In this document: positions 14,909-24,930 of the stretch, piece by piece
Layout: each line of letters starts with the position of its first letter
Position numbering within the stretch: the stretch's first letter is position 1
DNA from: Clostridia bacterium
Lineage (GTDB): Bacteria > Bacillota > Limnochordia > DTU080 > RSA5
Direction of reading: 5' to 3'
Length of the DNA stretch: 64,000 nt
Assembly: GCA_002919235.1 (NCBI GenBank)
Contig: PKEX01000029.1
Span: forward strand, 112,583-176,582
Program-made: the position numbers and the translations under genes
The notes under the pieces: model-generated
What the model saw: the letters and a program-made list of their open reading frames with translations, nothing else
What the model was told of the DNA's origin: nothing
Database searches by the model: none

Positions 14909-17638
14909 TCAGGGCGTGCGGGCAGCGTCCGAGAGCTGTTCTAAGACGGCGCCCAGCTGCTCCAGGGCCCGCCCGTACCCCGGCCAGTCGCCGCTGCCCG
15001 CGAGCCGCCTCGCTTCTTCAAAAAGCGCCGCCGCCCGGCGGATTAAGCCGGCGACATCCTCCGGAAGAGCGAGTTCCAGCGGGCCCGCCTCACTCCCGCG
15101 TCCCGGCGGGGGCGGCGAGGACTCCCGGCCCGCCGGGGAGCCATCTGAGACTCCGGCCAGCGCTGCCAGGGCCTCCGCCAGCGTGGGCCGCATCACCAGC
15201 CGGTCGCCGGTCCCGGCGATCACCTGCTTCAGCTCCGGGATCTCCCCGCGCTCCGCTTGGAGGAAAAGGGGCTCCACGTAAAGGAGCGTATCGCCGACAG
15301 GAACGATGATCAGGTTGCCCCGGATGGCCCGGGAGCCTTGCTGGCTCCACAGCGTCAGCTCCCGCGAGATTTCGACGTCCTGGTTTACCCGCGCCTCAAA
15401 CTGCATGGGGCCGAAAGTGACGTCCTGCTTGCCGAACCGGTAGAGGACCAGCTGGCCGTAGGCATCGCCGTCGCTGCGCGCCGCCAGCCAGGCGACCATG
15501 TTCCCCTTGCCCAGTGGCGTGAAGGGAAGCATGAGAATGAACTCCTCCCGCTCCTCCCCGGGGAGCCGGGTGATGACGTAGTACGGCTCCATGTCCACCT
15601 CGGCGCTTTCGTAAAGCTCCCGCGGCAGTTCCCAAACGTCCTCTTGGTTATAGAAGACCTGAGGATTGGTCATGTGATACCGGGTGAGAATGGAAGCTTG
15701 CAGGCGGAAAAGGTCTTCGGGATAGCGGACGTGGTCCCGGAGCGCCCGGGGCATCTCCGAAAGAGGCTTGAACGTCCCCGGGAACACCCTCGCCAGCGCC
15801 CGGATCACGGGCTCGTCCTCGGCGATGTAAAAGTCCACGGTGCCGTGGTACGCGTCGACGACGGCCTTCACCGAATTGCGCACGTAGTTTCCCCAGCCCG
15901 GAGTGGGCAGCGCGTAGGGAAAGCGGGTGGAGGTGGTGTACGCGTCGGCGATCCAAAAGAGCCGTCCCTCCGCGAGGACCAGGTACGGGTCGCCGTCAAA
16001 ACGCAGGAAAGGAACCAGGCGCTGGAGCCGGGTGCGGATAGGCCGGTAGAGCATCACGCGGCTTTCCGGCGTAATGTCATTGGAAAAGAGGATCCGGGTA
16101 GTGCCGAGACGGGCGGCGAACCACAGGCGGCGCAGCCAGCCTCCTAAGGGAACGCCTCCTCTTCCCTCGTAGAAGGCCGTGGCGTTTTCGTCGCCCAGAG
16201 GATAGTCAAACTCCGGCCGGCGGGTCTTGACGATGACGTAGCCGGCCTCTTGCTCACCGTAGTAGATCTCGGGGCGCGTCACCTGGAGCTCCGGCACGCC
16301 GTGCGGCGGGATGTCCGCCAGGAAAAAGCGAGGCAAACCCCGGGGGTCCACTTCGTTGACCGGGCTCATCACCACGCCGTAGCCGTGGGTGTATTGGAGA
16401 TGCAGGTTTACCCAGGAGCGGTTTTGCAGGCTGGCCGAGGTCAGCTCCCGCGCGGCCAGCATCACCTGGCGGTACTGGCCGTCGATCCAGTAGCGGTCCA
16501 CGTCCACCTCGATGAAGTCGTAGTACGGCCGCAGCTCCTGAAGCTGGGAATAGGTACGCAGAAGCGGCCGGTAGTCCCACAGGCGGATATTGGCCAGCGT
16601 CCGTTCGTACGCCGCCAGAAGGCCGGGCGTCACCTCCGCGCGCGGATCGTAGTCGCGCGGCTCGACGGCGGTCAGCCCATATCCTGCCCGGGTCATCTCC
16701 ACGTGCGCCTGGATGTACGGGAGCTCCTTCTCCAGCTCGTTGGGGCCGACGACGAACTCTTGGACCAGGGCGGGCAACACCCCGGTGCCGAGCACCGCGG
16801 CAGCCGCCAGGGCCGCGAGCCCGGTCACCACCCAGCGCCAGCGAGGCCGGAAACCGTGGGCTACCAAGGCCACTGCCAGCAAGAGAGAAGCCCCTGCCAT
16901 CACCCAGAGGGCGGGAAGGGTCGCGTGAACGTCGGTGTAGCCTGCGCCGTAGAAAGCCCCGCGGGTCGAGTAGACCAAGCGGTAGGCCGAAAGCCGCAGG
17001 CCTGCGGCGTTGATCACGGCCGCCAGTGCGAAGAGCCACGAAAGGTGGCGGCGGGCGCCCGCCGCAAGGCGCAGCCTCCGCCCGTCCACCGCGAGGGCGC
17101 CGGAGGCGAAGTAGTAGCCGCCGGCACCCAGGGCCGCCAGGACGGTGAGGCTCAGTCCGAACGTTTGGGCCAGCTCCAGCAGGGGCAAGCGAAATACGTA
17201 AAATCCCGCGTCCCGGTGGAAAAGAGGGTCGGCGACGCCGAACTCCCCGCCCGTCAGGCCCAGGGCCACCGTCATCCAGTGTTCGGAGACGACCGCTCCC
17301 GCGAGGAGGGCGACGGCCAGCGCCCCCCAGCGCACGGCGCGCCGGGCCCACCGCCCGGCCGCCGCCAGCGCCGCATGCGCCTCCCACCGGAGGAACGCAT
17401 CGCCCGCCACCCGTCCGGCCACCCACAGGTTGAGCCCGAAAAAGAGCAGGGCGACCAAACCCGCTGCAGCGCCCACCGCCGCCCGCCACACCAGCGGGCC
17501 GGCGAACAAAGACGGGTAACCCAGCTCGGCGAACCACAGCCAGTCGGTGACCGCGCGGGAGCTCGCCGCGAGGACCAGCGCCGCGGCGGCGACGAGGCCC
17601 AGCAGTGCCCAGCGGAGCGTGCGGCGCCCTGTCCTCAT
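14909..17638 (-). CDS. UPF0182 family integral membrane protein
   Basis: Protein of 909 residues of the UPF0182 (COG1615) family. About seven transmembrane helices fill the first 300 residues, with a large extracytoplasmic domain after them (for example YTHGYGVVMSPVNEVDPRG). The function of the family is unknown. The C-terminal end contains a Pro/Gly/Ser-rich low-complexity linker (near residues 835-850) and a short helical tail. The ATG is preferred to a GTG three codons earlier because GGGAGG then sits 9 bases upstream. It overlaps the hsp33 region by a few bases, so the two are probably co-transcribed. Confidence 0.9.
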   Translation of the reverse strand: MRTGRRTLRWALLGLVAAAALVLAASSRAVTDWLWFAELGYPSLFAGPLVWRAAVGAAAGLVALLFFGLNLWVAGRVAGDAFLRWEAHAALAAAGRWARRAVRWGALAVALLAGAVVSEHWMTVALGLTGGEFGVADPLFHRDAGFYVFRLPLLELAQTFGLSLTVLAALGAGGYYFASGALAVDGRRLRLAAGARRHLSWLFALAAVINAAGLRLSAYRLVYSTRGAFYGAGYTDVHATLPALWVMAGASLLLAVALVAHGFRPRWRWVVTGLAALAAAAVLGTGVLPALVQEFVVGPNELEKELPYIQAHVEMTRAGYGLTAVEPRDYDPRAEVTPGLLAAYERTLANIRLWDYRPLLRTYSQLQELRPYYDFIEVDVDRYWIDGQYRQVMLAARELTSASLQNRSWVNLHLQYTHGYGVVMSPVNEVDPRGLPRFFLADIPPHGVPELQVTRPEIYYGEQEAGYVIVKTRRPEFDYPLGDENATAFYEGRGGVPLGGWLRRLWFAARLGTTRILFSNDITPESRVMLYRPIRTRLQRLVPFLRFDGDPYLVLAEGRLFWIADAYTTSTRFPYALPTPGWGNYVRNSVKAVVDAYHGTVDFYIAEDEPVIRALARVFPGTFKPLSEMPRALRDHVRYPEDLFRLQASILTRYHMTNPQVFYNQEDVWELPRELYESAEVDMEPYYVITRLPGEEREEFILMLPFTPLGKGNMVAWLAARSDGDAYGQLVLYRFGKQDVTFGPMQFEARVNQDVEISRELTLWSQQGSRAIRGNLIIVPVGDTLLYVEPLFLQAERGEIPELKQVIAGTGDRLVMRPTLAEALAALAGVSDGSPAGRESSPPPPGRGSEAGPLELALPEDVAGLIRRAAALFEEARRLAGSGDWPGYGRALEQLGAVLEQLSDAARTP

Positions 17639-17643
17639 CTCCC

Positions 17644-18537
17644 TCACCCTCCCGCCTGGGCGATGAGCGCGCGCAGCTCGTCTTCACTCACGTGGTACAC
17701 CTGTCCGCAAAAGTGGCAGACCAGCTCCGCCCCGCCTTGAGTCCGGGCGATCTCCTCCAGTTCCTCCTTGCCCAGCGAGACCAAACCGCTGCTGAACCGC
17801 TCTTTCGAGCACGAACAGTGAAAACGGACGGGCCGCTCTTCCAGGCGCTTGGGCTCCATCCCTTCCAGCAGGCCGAGCAGGATCTCCAGCGGCCCCAGGC
17901 CTTCGTCGATGGACCGGCTCAGCGCGGGCATCGCCCTGATCCGCTCCTCAAGCCTCTGGACCAGCTCTTCGTCCTCCTGGGCGCCGGGCATCATCTGGAT
18001 CAAAATGCCGCCCGCTGCCCGGACCGACCCCTCTGGGGCCACCAGAACGCCCAGGATACAAGCGGACGGCGTCTGTTCGGATACGTTGAGGTAGTACGCC
18101 AGGTCTTCCGCGATTTCGCCCGAAACCAGGGGCACCAACCCCCGGTACGGCTCGCGAAGCCCCAGGTCCTTCACCACGTAGAGATGGCCGGACCCCACTG
18201 CACCAGCCACGTCCAGCTTCCCTTGAGCGTTGGAGGGCAGATGGACGTGAGGATGGTGGACATAACCCCGCACGTTTCCCGCGGCATCGGCCTCCGCCAC
18301 GATCTTGCCGAGAGGGCCGTCCCCCACGATTTCGATCATCAGGCGCTGCTGCCCCTTGAGCACCGCTCCCAAGAGCGCGGCGCCCGTCAGGGTGCGGCCC
18401 AAGGCGGCCGCGGCGGTGGGAAAGGCGTCGTGACGGCGGCGCGCCTCCTCCACAGTCTCCGTAGTCCGCGCCGCCAGCGCCCTCAGGCACCCGCCGGCGG
18501 CGGTCAAGTGGACCAGGATGTCGCCTCCCGTGCTCAT
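17644..18537 (-). CDS. hslO: Hsp33 redox-regulated chaperonin
   Basis: Cytoplasmic holdase switched on by oxidation. The C-terminal zinc centre is intact: HCSCSKERF about residue 241 and CHFCG about residue 274 give the CxC...CxxC cysteine set whose disulfide formation releases the zinc and activates the chaperone. At 297 residues it is normal length. It lies 4 bases after the RodZ-like gene and directly before the UPF0182 gene, all on the same strand. Confidence 0.96.
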   Translation of the reverse strand: MSTGGDILVHLTAAGGCLRALAARTTETVEEARRRHDAFPTAAAALGRTLTGAALLGAVLKGQQRLMIEIVGDGPLGKIVAEADAAGNVRGYVHHPHVHLPSNAQGKLDVAGAVGSGHLYVVKDLGLREPYRGLVPLVSGEIAEDLAYYLNVSEQTPSACILGVLVAPEGSVRAAGGILIQMMPGAQEDEELVQRLEERIRAMPALSRSIDEGLGPLEILLGLLEGMEPKRLEERPVRFHCSCSKERFSSGLVSLGKEELEEIARTQGGAELVCHFCGQVYHVSEDELRALIAQAGG

Positions 18538-18541
18538 CGTC

Positions 18542-19537
18542 TCAGTCCTCTCTTTCGCCGGCTTCCCGCCGGAATTCCCGGGTGATGACCCCGGTGCCGG
18601 CCCGGCCCAAAGGAACGCCGTTCAAGGTGAGAAACACGCCTTCCGGCCGGCCGAAGCGCACCGTCAGCACCTCTTGCGCCGTCCAGGTGACGCGGGTCCC
18701 TCCTTCAAGGGTCCCCCGGAAGATGCGGCTGCCGTCGGCGAATACGTCGAACCAGCACCGCTCGACCACGTCCACCTCCAGCACGACCGCGGCCAGGGCA
18801 ACCTCTTCCCCGGGAGCCGGAAGAACCCCGGCGCCTTCAGGCACGCCTTCCTGTGCGTCTTCGCCGGAGTCTTCCCCGACGCCGGCCGTATCTTCACCTG
18901 CTCCGCCTAGCGGGCTGCCGTCCCGAGGCCCCATCGCCCCGCCCAACCCGTCCACGGGATCTGCCGAGCCGTGCTCGCCCCCTTCGCTCCCACCGGCCTC
19001 TTCCTCCGCCGGCGGGAGTGCCGCGAGATCCCCGGTTGAAGCAGGAGCCGGTCCGGCGGCAGGCGGCGCGCTGGTCTCTTTCGCCGGGCCGGCACCCGCA
19101 AGCCGCTCGCGGAGAGCGTCCCAACTCTCCTCAGGAAGGCGCTGGGATCCCCACGCGTAGACGATCGCCGCCGCCAGCAGCACGGTCACCAGGATCGCGG
19201 CCCGCCGGTAGCCGCGGGCAGAGCGGCGGCGATACCGCCTCACCCGCATGCGGCGGGTGGAGACGGGAAAGGGAGCGGGTGCGGGGGCCGCGGCTTGTTC
19301 CAGGACCGCCAGCTTCTGCGCGAACTCTTCGAACAGCTGGTCAGGGTCCAGGCCCACGGCCCGGGCGTAATGGCGCAAGAACGCCTTCGCGTACACCGGT
19401 CCGGGCAGGGACGCCAGGTCGCCTGACTCCAGCGCCTCCAGGTGCCGGACGGGGATCTTCGTCTCACGGGCGATCTCTCTCAGCGACAGCCCGCGGTCCT
19501 CTCTGGCCTGCCTCAGCGTGCGGCCCAGCTCTTCCAT
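18542..19537 (-). CDS. rodZ: RodZ-like cell-shape protein (HTH, one TM helix, DUF4115)
   Basis: Protein of 331 residues with a Cro/CI-type helix-turn-helix at residues 1-70 (GLSLREIARETKIPVRHLEA), a basic stretch (RVRRYRRRSARGYRR), one transmembrane helix about residues 109-127, a long acidic Gly/Ala/Pro linker, and a C-terminal beta domain (WFDVFADGSRIFRGTL) as in RodZ/YmfM. RodZ links MreB to the elongation machinery; no mreB is present in the window. It lies just downstream of ftsK, as ymfM lies near spoIIIE in Bacillus. The linker between residues 135 and 245 is longer than in Bacillus YmfM. Confidence 0.85.
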   Translation of the reverse strand: MEELGRTLRQAREDRGLSLREIARETKIPVRHLEALESGDLASLPGPVYAKAFLRHYARAVGLDPDQLFEEFAQKLAVLEQAAAPAPAPFPVSTRRMRVRRYRRRSARGYRRAAILVTVLLAAAIVYAWGSQRLPEESWDALRERLAGAGPAKETSAPPAAGPAPASTGDLAALPPAEEEAGGSEGGEHGSADPVDGLGGAMGPRDGSPLGGAGEDTAGVGEDSGEDAQEGVPEGAGVLPAPGEEVALAAVVLEVDVVERCWFDVFADGSRIFRGTLEGGTRVTWTAQEVLTVRFGRPEGVFLTLNGVPLGRAGTGVITREFRREAGERED

Positions 19538-19607
19538 GGAGCTCCTCCTCCGCCGGCGGTTCTTTCCCCGCGCGCCGCCTCGCGCGAAGGCGCGCCGGGC
19601 GGCGCGC

Positions 19608-22022
19608 TCAGTTGGCCATCTTTTCGAGGTCGTCCAAGGTGCGCAGCACTTCCCGGGGCTTGCTCCCTTGATAGGGCCCGACGATCCCCTGGAGCTCCAT
19701 CATGTCGATCAGCCGGGCCGCCCGGGCGTAACCGATGCGGAAACGGCGCTGCAGCATGGAGATGGAGGCGTTGCCGGTCTCCACCACCAGCCTCACGGCG
19801 TCTTCGAACAGCTCGTCGTCGCCTTCCTCGATCTGGCCCCCGCCCTTCGCCGGTTCGGTCACCGCCTCGTCGTAGACGGGCGCGCCTTGGCGCTTCCAGA
19901 AGTTCACGATGGCCTGCACTTCTTTGTCCGAGATCCAGGCCCCTTGCGCCCGGAGCGGCTTGTTGGCCCCGATGGGATAGTAGAGCATGTCGCCGCGGCC
20001 GATCAAGCGTTCCGCCCCGATCATATCCAAGATGGTGCGGGAATCGACGCCCGAAGAGACGGCGAACGCGATGCGAGACGGCACATTGGCCTTGATCAGG
20101 CCCGTGATCACGTCCACGGAAGGCCTCTGCGTCGCGATGACCAGGTGGATCCCGGCGGCGCGCGCCATCTGCGCCAGCCGGCAGATGCTGTCCTCCACGT
20201 CGTGCTGCGCAACCAGCATCAGGTCGGCGAGCTCGTCGATGATCACCACCAAGTACGGCATGGGCTCGTCCTCGATGGCGCCGCTCTCCACCCCGCGGTT
20301 GTAGCCGTCGATGTTGCGCACCCCGCGCTCCGAAAACTTCTTGTACCGGGCCTCCATCTCCCTCACCGCCCACCGGAGGGCGTTGGCCGCCAGCTTGGGA
20401 TCGGTGACCACGGGAGCGATGAGGTGCGGGATGCCGTCGTACACCGCGAGCTCGACCCGCTTCGGATCGATCATCATCAACTTCACTTCGTGAGGCTGGG
20501 CGCGGTACAGGATGCTGCAGATCAATGTGTTGATGCAGACGCTCTTGCCGCTGCCCGTCGCGCCGGCGATGAGGACGTGGAGGAGCTTGGTCAGGTCCGC
20601 GATCACCGGGTTGCCCGCGATGTCCTTGCCCAGGCCCACCGCCAGCTTGGACCGGTTCTTTTGGAATTCGGGCGACTCCACGACCTCGCGGAAGTAGACC
20701 ACACTGGGCTCCTTGTTGGGCACTTCGATGCCTACCACCGACTTCCCGGGCACCGGCGCTTCGATCCTCACATCCGCCGCCGCCAGGGCCAGCGCAAGAT
20801 CGTCGGCGAGCCCGACGATCTTGCTCACCTTGACGCCCGGCGCCGGCTGCAGTTCGTAGCGGGTGATCACCGGGCCGCGGCTCACGTGCACCACCTTCGC
20901 CTGCACCCCGAAGGTGGCCAGCGTCTCCTCGAGGAGCTGCGCCTGGTTGTCCGCTTCCTGAGAGCGCCGGCCCCTCGCGGGCTCTCGCGGCCGCTCAAGC
21001 AGCGCCGGATCGGGCAAGACGTACTCCTTGACCGGCCGCTCCGCGGCTTGCGCCGCCGCGGCTCCCGGCCCGGCCGCGGGGACCGGCTCGTCCCTGCGGC
21101 TCCGGCGGCCGCCCGGCTCCGCCGCGGCCGCGGCCGCTTCTCCCGCGACGCGCTCGCTCTTCGCTCCGGAAAGGCCGTCCTTGCCGGCGTCGTTCCCGGT
21201 TTCAGGGCGGGCCTTCGCCAGCGGCGCCTCGAGCCAGCGGGGGATGTCGTCCACCGGTTTCCCGGCGTCGCGAGCCGGCTCCCTGCGCGGCGGCGCCTCC
21301 TCACGTGCGGCACCGCCGGCGCTCGCGAGCGGCGCGGGCCTCCGGGAGGCCTTGCGCGCGGCCTTGCGCGCCGCCCGTTCCGCCTGGGCTCGGCGGCGCT
21401 GGTCCTGCAGCCGGGCGAAAAACTCCCGGGTCCGCCGGACAGCGTCCAGGACGAAGTCGACCAACCCCAGCGTCGCCCCGCGGAGGACGCGCCTTGCGAG
21501 CCGAACCGAAGCAGCGGCCAGGCGGGAGATGGGCGTCTCGAGGTAGAGCACGGCACCGATGAGGGCGGCCGCGATCAAGACCACCGCCGAGCCCCACGGG
21601 CCGAAAGCCCGCAGCGCCCACACGGAGAGGACCGCACCCACGAAGCCGCCGCCCCGGCCCTCTTCCCCCACCTGTGTGAGCCAGTATTCGTTCAAAGGAC
21701 CGTCGATCTCGGTGACAACCAGGTGATATCCGGTGAGGGCAGCGATATAGATAATGAAGAGCGCCGTCACCCGGCGCCCCCGACCCTGCCGCGTTCGCTG
21801 GCTCAGCAGACTCCAGCCTAAACCCAAGAGAAAGAGTGCGGGAAACACGGCGCTGCGACCGAGATACCGTTCGAGCCAGTGAGCCAGCGCGGCCCCTACG
21901 TTCCCGGCCGCATGCGTATAGAGGCTGAGGATGACCAGGACCGCAGCCGCCAGCAGCACGATCGCGACGATCTCCCGCGAGCGGCCGCGCGCCTGCTGTT
22001 CTTCATGGAAAGGTTGGGACAA
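19608..22022 (-). CDS. ftsK: DNA translocase FtsK/SpoIIIE
   Basis: Membrane-anchored motor that pumps DNA through the division or sporulation septum. Four or five N-terminal transmembrane helices (to about residue 165), a charged Ala/Arg-rich linker, then the motor with Walker [13 protein letters not shown] and Walker [14 protein letters not shown], and a C-terminal winged-helix gamma domain ([19 protein letters not shown]) that reads polarity sequences. The start is uncertain: TTG at 22022 has GAGG 8 bases upstream; GTG at 22028 and an upstream GTG at 22079 are alternatives. Only one FtsK-type gene is seen here, so it may serve both division and sporulation. Confidence 0.93.
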   Translation of the reverse strand: MSQPFHEEQQARGRSREIVAIVLLAAAVLVILSLYTHAAGNVGAALAHWLERYLGRSAVFPALFLLGLGWSLLSQRTRQGRGRRVTALFIIYIAALTGYHLVVTEIDGPLNEYWLTQVGEEGRGGGFVGAVLSVWALRAFGPWGSAVVLIAAALIGAVLYLETPISRLAAASVRLARRVLRGATLGLVDFVLDAVRRTREFFARLQDQRRRAQAERAARKAARKASRRPAPLASAGGAAREEAPPRREPARDAGKPVDDIPRWLEAPLAKARPETGNDAGKDGLSGAKSERVAGEAAAAAAEPGGRRSRRDEPVPAAGPGAAAAQAAERPVKEYVLPDPALLERPREPARGRRSQEADNQAQLLEETLATFGVQAKVVHVSRGPVITRYELQPAPGVKVSKIVGLADDLALALAAADVRIEAPVPGKSVVGIEVPNKEPSVVYFREVVESPEFQKNRSKLAVGLGKDIAGNPVIADLTKLLHVLIAGATGSGKSVCINTLICSILYRAQPHEVKLMMIDPKRVELAVYDGIPHLIAPVVTDPKLAANALRWAVREMEARYKKFSERGVRNIDGYNRGVESGAIEDEPMPYLVVIIDELADLMLVAQHDVEDSICRLAQMARAAGIHLVIATQRPSVDVITGLIKANVPSRIAFAVSSGVDSRTILDMIGAERLIGRGDMLYYPIGANKPLRAQGAWISDKEVQAIVNFWKRQGAPVYDEAVTEPAKGGGQIEEGDDELFEDAVRLVVETGNASISMLQRRFRIGYARAARLIDMMELQGIVGPYQGSKPREVLRTLDDLEKMAN

Positions 22023-22091
22023 AGCCACCACCTCAAGGATAGATTCGTTGAGCTCTATCCACCTCCTTCCTTTTTCCACCGTCTCCGCAGG

Positions 22092-22892
22092 TCACGGCAG
22101 ACTGCCCGCCGCGGAGCGCCGCGCGATCACCGCCGCCATCCGGCCCGTCTTCCCCTTCTCCGCCCTGTGGCTGAAATAGAGGTCCGTGCGGCACGCGGTG
22201 CAGTCCGGCGCCACGTCCACCGCGCCTTGGGGGACGCCCAGAGAGAGCAGGAGGCTCCGGTTCGCGGCGGCAAGATCCAGGGCCGGCCGGCCGGCGCGGG
22301 TGTGTCCGACCGCCTCCGGGCCCAGCTTTTCCCGGAAGCGCTGGTACAGGTCCTCGCTCACCTCGTAACAGCACGGGCGGATGCAGGGGCCCAGCGCCAC
22401 CCGGAGCTGCCGGGGCGGGATCCCCAGCTCGGCGAAGCGCCGGACGGTGCGGGCTGCGACGGCGGCCAGAGTCCCTCTCCAGCCGGCATGGGCGACGCCC
22501 ACCGCCGACCCGTCCGCCGCGGCAAAGAGAATGGGGACGCAGTCTGCCACCAACACCGCCAGGGCAATGCCGGCCTCCGCCGTCACCAGCGCGTCCGTGC
22601 CGGGCACCGCGTCCTCAAGCCGCAGGGCGCCCTTGCCGCGGTCTCCCGCAGCTACCAGGGCGACCTCCGCTCCGTGCACCTGCTCTGCGAAGACCGCCTC
22701 GTCAAGCCGCAGGCCCAGCACCTCCAGCCACCTCCGGCGGTTCTCCACCACGTCTTCCGGCCGGTCGCCCGTGTGAAAGCCCATATTCAGGCTGGTATAA
22801 GGCGGGCGGCTCACCCCGCCGCGGCGCGTCGACACGCCGTGGACGACGCCGGGAACGGCCGCCAGCACCCGGCTCTGCCAAAAGAAGTCCAA
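22092..22892 (-). CDS. pgeF: PgeF/YlmD-type purine nucleoside phosphorylase (laccase-domain protein)
   Basis: Protein of about 266 residues of the former 'polyphenol oxidase' family; members act on purine nucleosides and may correct UDP-MurNAc misloading in peptidoglycan synthesis. Metal-site motifs visible: SLNMGFHTGD, AEQVHGAEV, VADCVPIL and AHAGWRGT, with CIRPCCYEV later. The TTG start at 22892 is the only standard start between the previous gene's stop and the conserved region; GGCGG lies 8 bases upstream, which is weak. It follows ylmC after 40 bases, as in the Bacillus ylmC-ylmD order. Confidence 0.85.
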   Translation of the reverse strand: MDFFWQSRVLAAVPGVVHGVSTRRGGVSRPPYTSLNMGFHTGDRPEDVVENRRRWLEVLGLRLDEAVFAEQVHGAEVALVAAGDRGKGALRLEDAVPGTDALVTAEAGIALAVLVADCVPILFAAADGSAVGVAHAGWRGTLAAVAARTVRRFAELGIPPRQLRVALGPCIRPCCYEVSEDLYQRFREKLGPEAVGHTRAGRPALDLAAANRSLLLSLGVPQGAVDVAPDCTACRTDLYFSHRAEKGKTGRMAAVIARRSAAGSLP

Positions 22893-22932
22893 CGCCTCAT
22901 CCGCCGCCTTTCCCGCTCCTGATGACCCCGCT

Positions 22933-23214
22933 CTAGAAATGGTGCCGGTGGCGGGAAGAGGAACCCGGTTCGATGTTCTGAACGGGCAAGTCCACCAAGA
23001 TGACGTCGACCCCGATACGGACGATCCGGTTCCACGGGATTTCGATGTCAGGCCTGCGGCCCAAACCGAGAAAGCCGCCTTCTCCCGGGAGGATGATCGC
23101 GAGGATCTCCCCGGTTTCGACGTCCAGGTCCAAGTCGTACACGTTGCCGAGGCGCCTGCCGTCGCCGATGTTGACCACGTCCAGCATGCGCAGGTCCGAC
23201 GTCTTGACCAGCAT
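22933..23214 (-). CDS. ylmC: YlmC/YmxH family PRC-barrel sporulation protein
   Basis: Small PRC-barrel protein of 93 residues found next to sigG in spore formers; in Bacillus it contributes to sporulation but its molecular role is unclear. Typical pattern: KTSDLRMLDVVNIGDGRRLG, then DLDVETGEILAIILPG, and IPWNRIVRIGVDVILV. The inner ATG is chosen because GGAGG lies 10 bases upstream and family members begin near MLVKTSDL. A tail of about 12 residues, ending SSRHRHHF, is unusual. It has its own terminator-bounded unit with pgeF. Confidence 0.88.
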   Translation of the reverse strand: MLVKTSDLRMLDVVNIGDGRRLGNVYDLDLDVETGEILAIILPGEGGFLGLGRRPDIEIPWNRIVRIGVDVILVDLPVQNIEPGSSSRHRHHF

Positions 23215-23255
23215 CGACCGGAGACCTCCCCACACCTGCCGGCTGCGTCTACCTT

Positions 23256-23261
23256 AGTATA
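23256..23261 (-). promoter_or_regulatory. Possible -10 element before ylmC
   Basis: Minus strand TATACT at 23261-23256, just after the spoIIR terminator and about 43 bases before the ylmC start. No good -35 is visible, so this is only a candidate. Confidence 0.3.
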
Positions 23262-23276
23262 CAACGGAAAAAAGCG

Positions 23277-23305
23277 AAAAAGCTCCGGGGTCGTGACCGG
23301 AGCTT
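23277..23305 (-). terminator. Intrinsic terminator after spoIIR
   Basis: A 9-bp stem (23280-23288 with 23297-23305) followed on the minus strand by a run of T and then CGCTTTTTT. It separates spoIIR from ylmC. Confidence 0.85.
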
Positions 23306-23355
23306 CCCGCCGTCCACCGGCGTAGGGATCGGAGCAGGCCTCACGGCGGCCGCGG

Positions 23356-24081
23356 CTAGAGGCTCAACTTGCGCGCCAGGGAGACGGACGTGTCGACCAG
23401 GTCCTTCACCCGGTCCAGGGCAGCGGACTCGCTGAAGATCTCCCAGAGGCGGACCTTCCACACCACGCCGCCTTCCCCGTTCTCGCCCGCCTCGCCGGCG
23501 GCCGCCGGCACCTCGTCGCCGTCGGCGGACTTCGCCTGGGCGACGGCCCCCCCGAGGGGCGGCGCGCCTTCGTCGTCACCCGTTTCGGCGAAGCAGAGAG
23601 GCGGGAACAGCACGCACCACCAGTTCTGTCCCGCGCCGTCCCCGATGACGACGCGGACCGCCCGGTACTGGCCGGCCGGAAGCGAGCCGCCACGCCAGGA
23701 CGTCTCGGCGAAGGCAAACGTTCCGACCTCCACGCGCACCTCGTGCGGGTCTTCCCGCTCGGCCAAGGCCCTCCGGGCCGCGTCCAGCAGGCGGGACTCT
23801 CGTTCCTTCACCCAGCGCTCCATCTGGACCCTGTCTTCCGGCAGCTGCCAGGAGGCCATCTCCCGGAGCACCGCGTCCCGCACTGCGAGCTTGGCGGCCT
23901 GGTCTTCCGGCGCGTCGGAGTGGGCCAAGACGTGCAGGCGCAGCAAGTTGTCGGGGGAGTGCGCCCACTGGCTGCTCCGAAAAACGCCGTGGCTCTCCGC
24001 TTCAAGAAGCGCCGCGGACGCCACCAGCGCGGCGACGAGCAACGCGCCGGCGGCGAGCCGGATCCCCGTCTTGTGCTGCAT
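23356..24081 (-). CDS. spoIIR: Stage II sporulation protein R
   Basis: Signal protein made in the forespore that triggers SpoIIGA to process pro-sigma-E in the mother cell. It has an N-terminal signal peptide (residues 1-28) and the family segments LRLHVLAHSDAPEDQAAKL and NWWCVLFPPLCF. At 241 residues it is slightly longer than Bacillus SpoIIR because of an acidic Gly/Ala insert (around residues 175-208). It begins 34 bases after sigG on the same strand, so forespore expression from the sigG promoter region is plausible. Its target SpoIIGA is encoded about 1 kb away. Confidence 0.93.
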   Translation of the reverse strand: MQHKTGIRLAAGALLVAALVASAALLEAESHGVFRSSQWAHSPDNLLRLHVLAHSDAPEDQAAKLAVRDAVLREMASWQLPEDRVQMERWVKERESRLLDAARRALAEREDPHEVRVEVGTFAFAETSWRGGSLPAGQYRAVRVVIGDGAGQNWWCVLFPPLCFAETGDDEGAPPLGGAVAQAKSADGDEVPAAAGEAGENGEGGVVWKVRLWEIFSESAALDRVKDLVDTSVSLARKLSL

Positions 24082-24115
24082 CGTGATTTCCTCCCTCGCT
24101 CGGGCGGCGCCGGGC

Positions 24116-24901
24116 TTACGGCTGCACCGCCATGTGGCGCTGCAGGTTCTTCAGAGCCGCCTTTTCAAGGCGCGAGACCTGCGCCTGGGAGATGCCGATC
24201 TCCTCTGCTACCTCCATCTGAGTCCGCCCGTCGAAGAACCGCATGGTCAGGATGAGTTTCTCCCGTTCACTGAGCTTGGACATGCCCTCCCGGATGGAGA
24301 TCCCGTCCATCCAGACGCTCTCTTCACTGTTCTCGTCGCTGATCTGGTCCATGACGTAAATGGGGTCGCCGCCGTCGTGGTAGATGGGCTCAAAAAGGGA
24401 GATGGGGTCCTGGATGGAGTCCAAGGCGTAGACCACTTCTTCCCTGGGCAGCCCCAGCTCTTCGGCGATCTGCCCGATGGTCGGCTCCGCGGCATACTTG
24501 TTCACCAAGGCGTCCCGCACTTGAAGCGCCTTGTAAGCGATGTCCCGCAGCGACCGGCTCACCCGGATGGGGTTGTTGTCCCTGAGGTAGCGGCGGATCT
24601 CTCCGATGATCATGGGCACGGCGTACGTCGAGAAGCGGACGTTTTGGCTCAGGTCGAAGTTGTCGATGGCCTTCATCAGGCCGATGCAACCCACCTGAAA
24701 GAGGTCGTCGACGTGCTCGCCCCGGTTGTTGAACCGCTGGATGACGCTGAGGACGAGCCGCAAGTTCCCCTGCACCAGCTCGGCACGGGCCTCCTGGTTG
24801 CCCTCCCGCATCTCCTTGAGCAGCTGGCGCATGCGTTCGTTGGACAGCACGGGGAGCTGGGACGTGTTGACACCGCAGATCTCGACCTTGTTCAACTCCA
24901 C
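24116..24901 (-). CDS. sigG: RNA polymerase sporulation sigma factor SigG
   Basis: Late forespore sigma factor of 261 residues. It keeps the signature N-terminus NKVEICGVNTSQLPVL, region 2 RLVLSVIQRFNNRGEHVDDL and DNFDLSQNVRFSTYAVPMI, and region 4 TQMEVAEEIGISQAQVSRLE. Identity to Bacillus SigG is high by eye over the whole length. The GTG start (GGGAG 4-5 bases upstream) matches the family. It is transcribed away from spoIIGA-sigE, unlike Bacillus where spoIIGA-sigE-sigG are in a row. Confidence 0.97.
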   Translation of the reverse strand: MELNKVEICGVNTSQLPVLSNERMRQLLKEMREGNQEARAELVQGNLRLVLSVIQRFNNRGEHVDDLFQVGCIGLMKAIDNFDLSQNVRFSTYAVPMIIGEIRRYLRDNNPIRVSRSLRDIAYKALQVRDALVNKYAAEPTIGQIAEELGLPREEVVYALDSIQDPISLFEPIYHDGGDPIYVMDQISDENSEESVWMDGISIREGMSKLSEREKLILTMRFFDGRTQMEVAEEIGISQAQVSRLEKAALKNLQRHMAVQP

Positions 24902-24930
24902 GCCACTCCCTCAAGCAGTCTCTGTAACGA

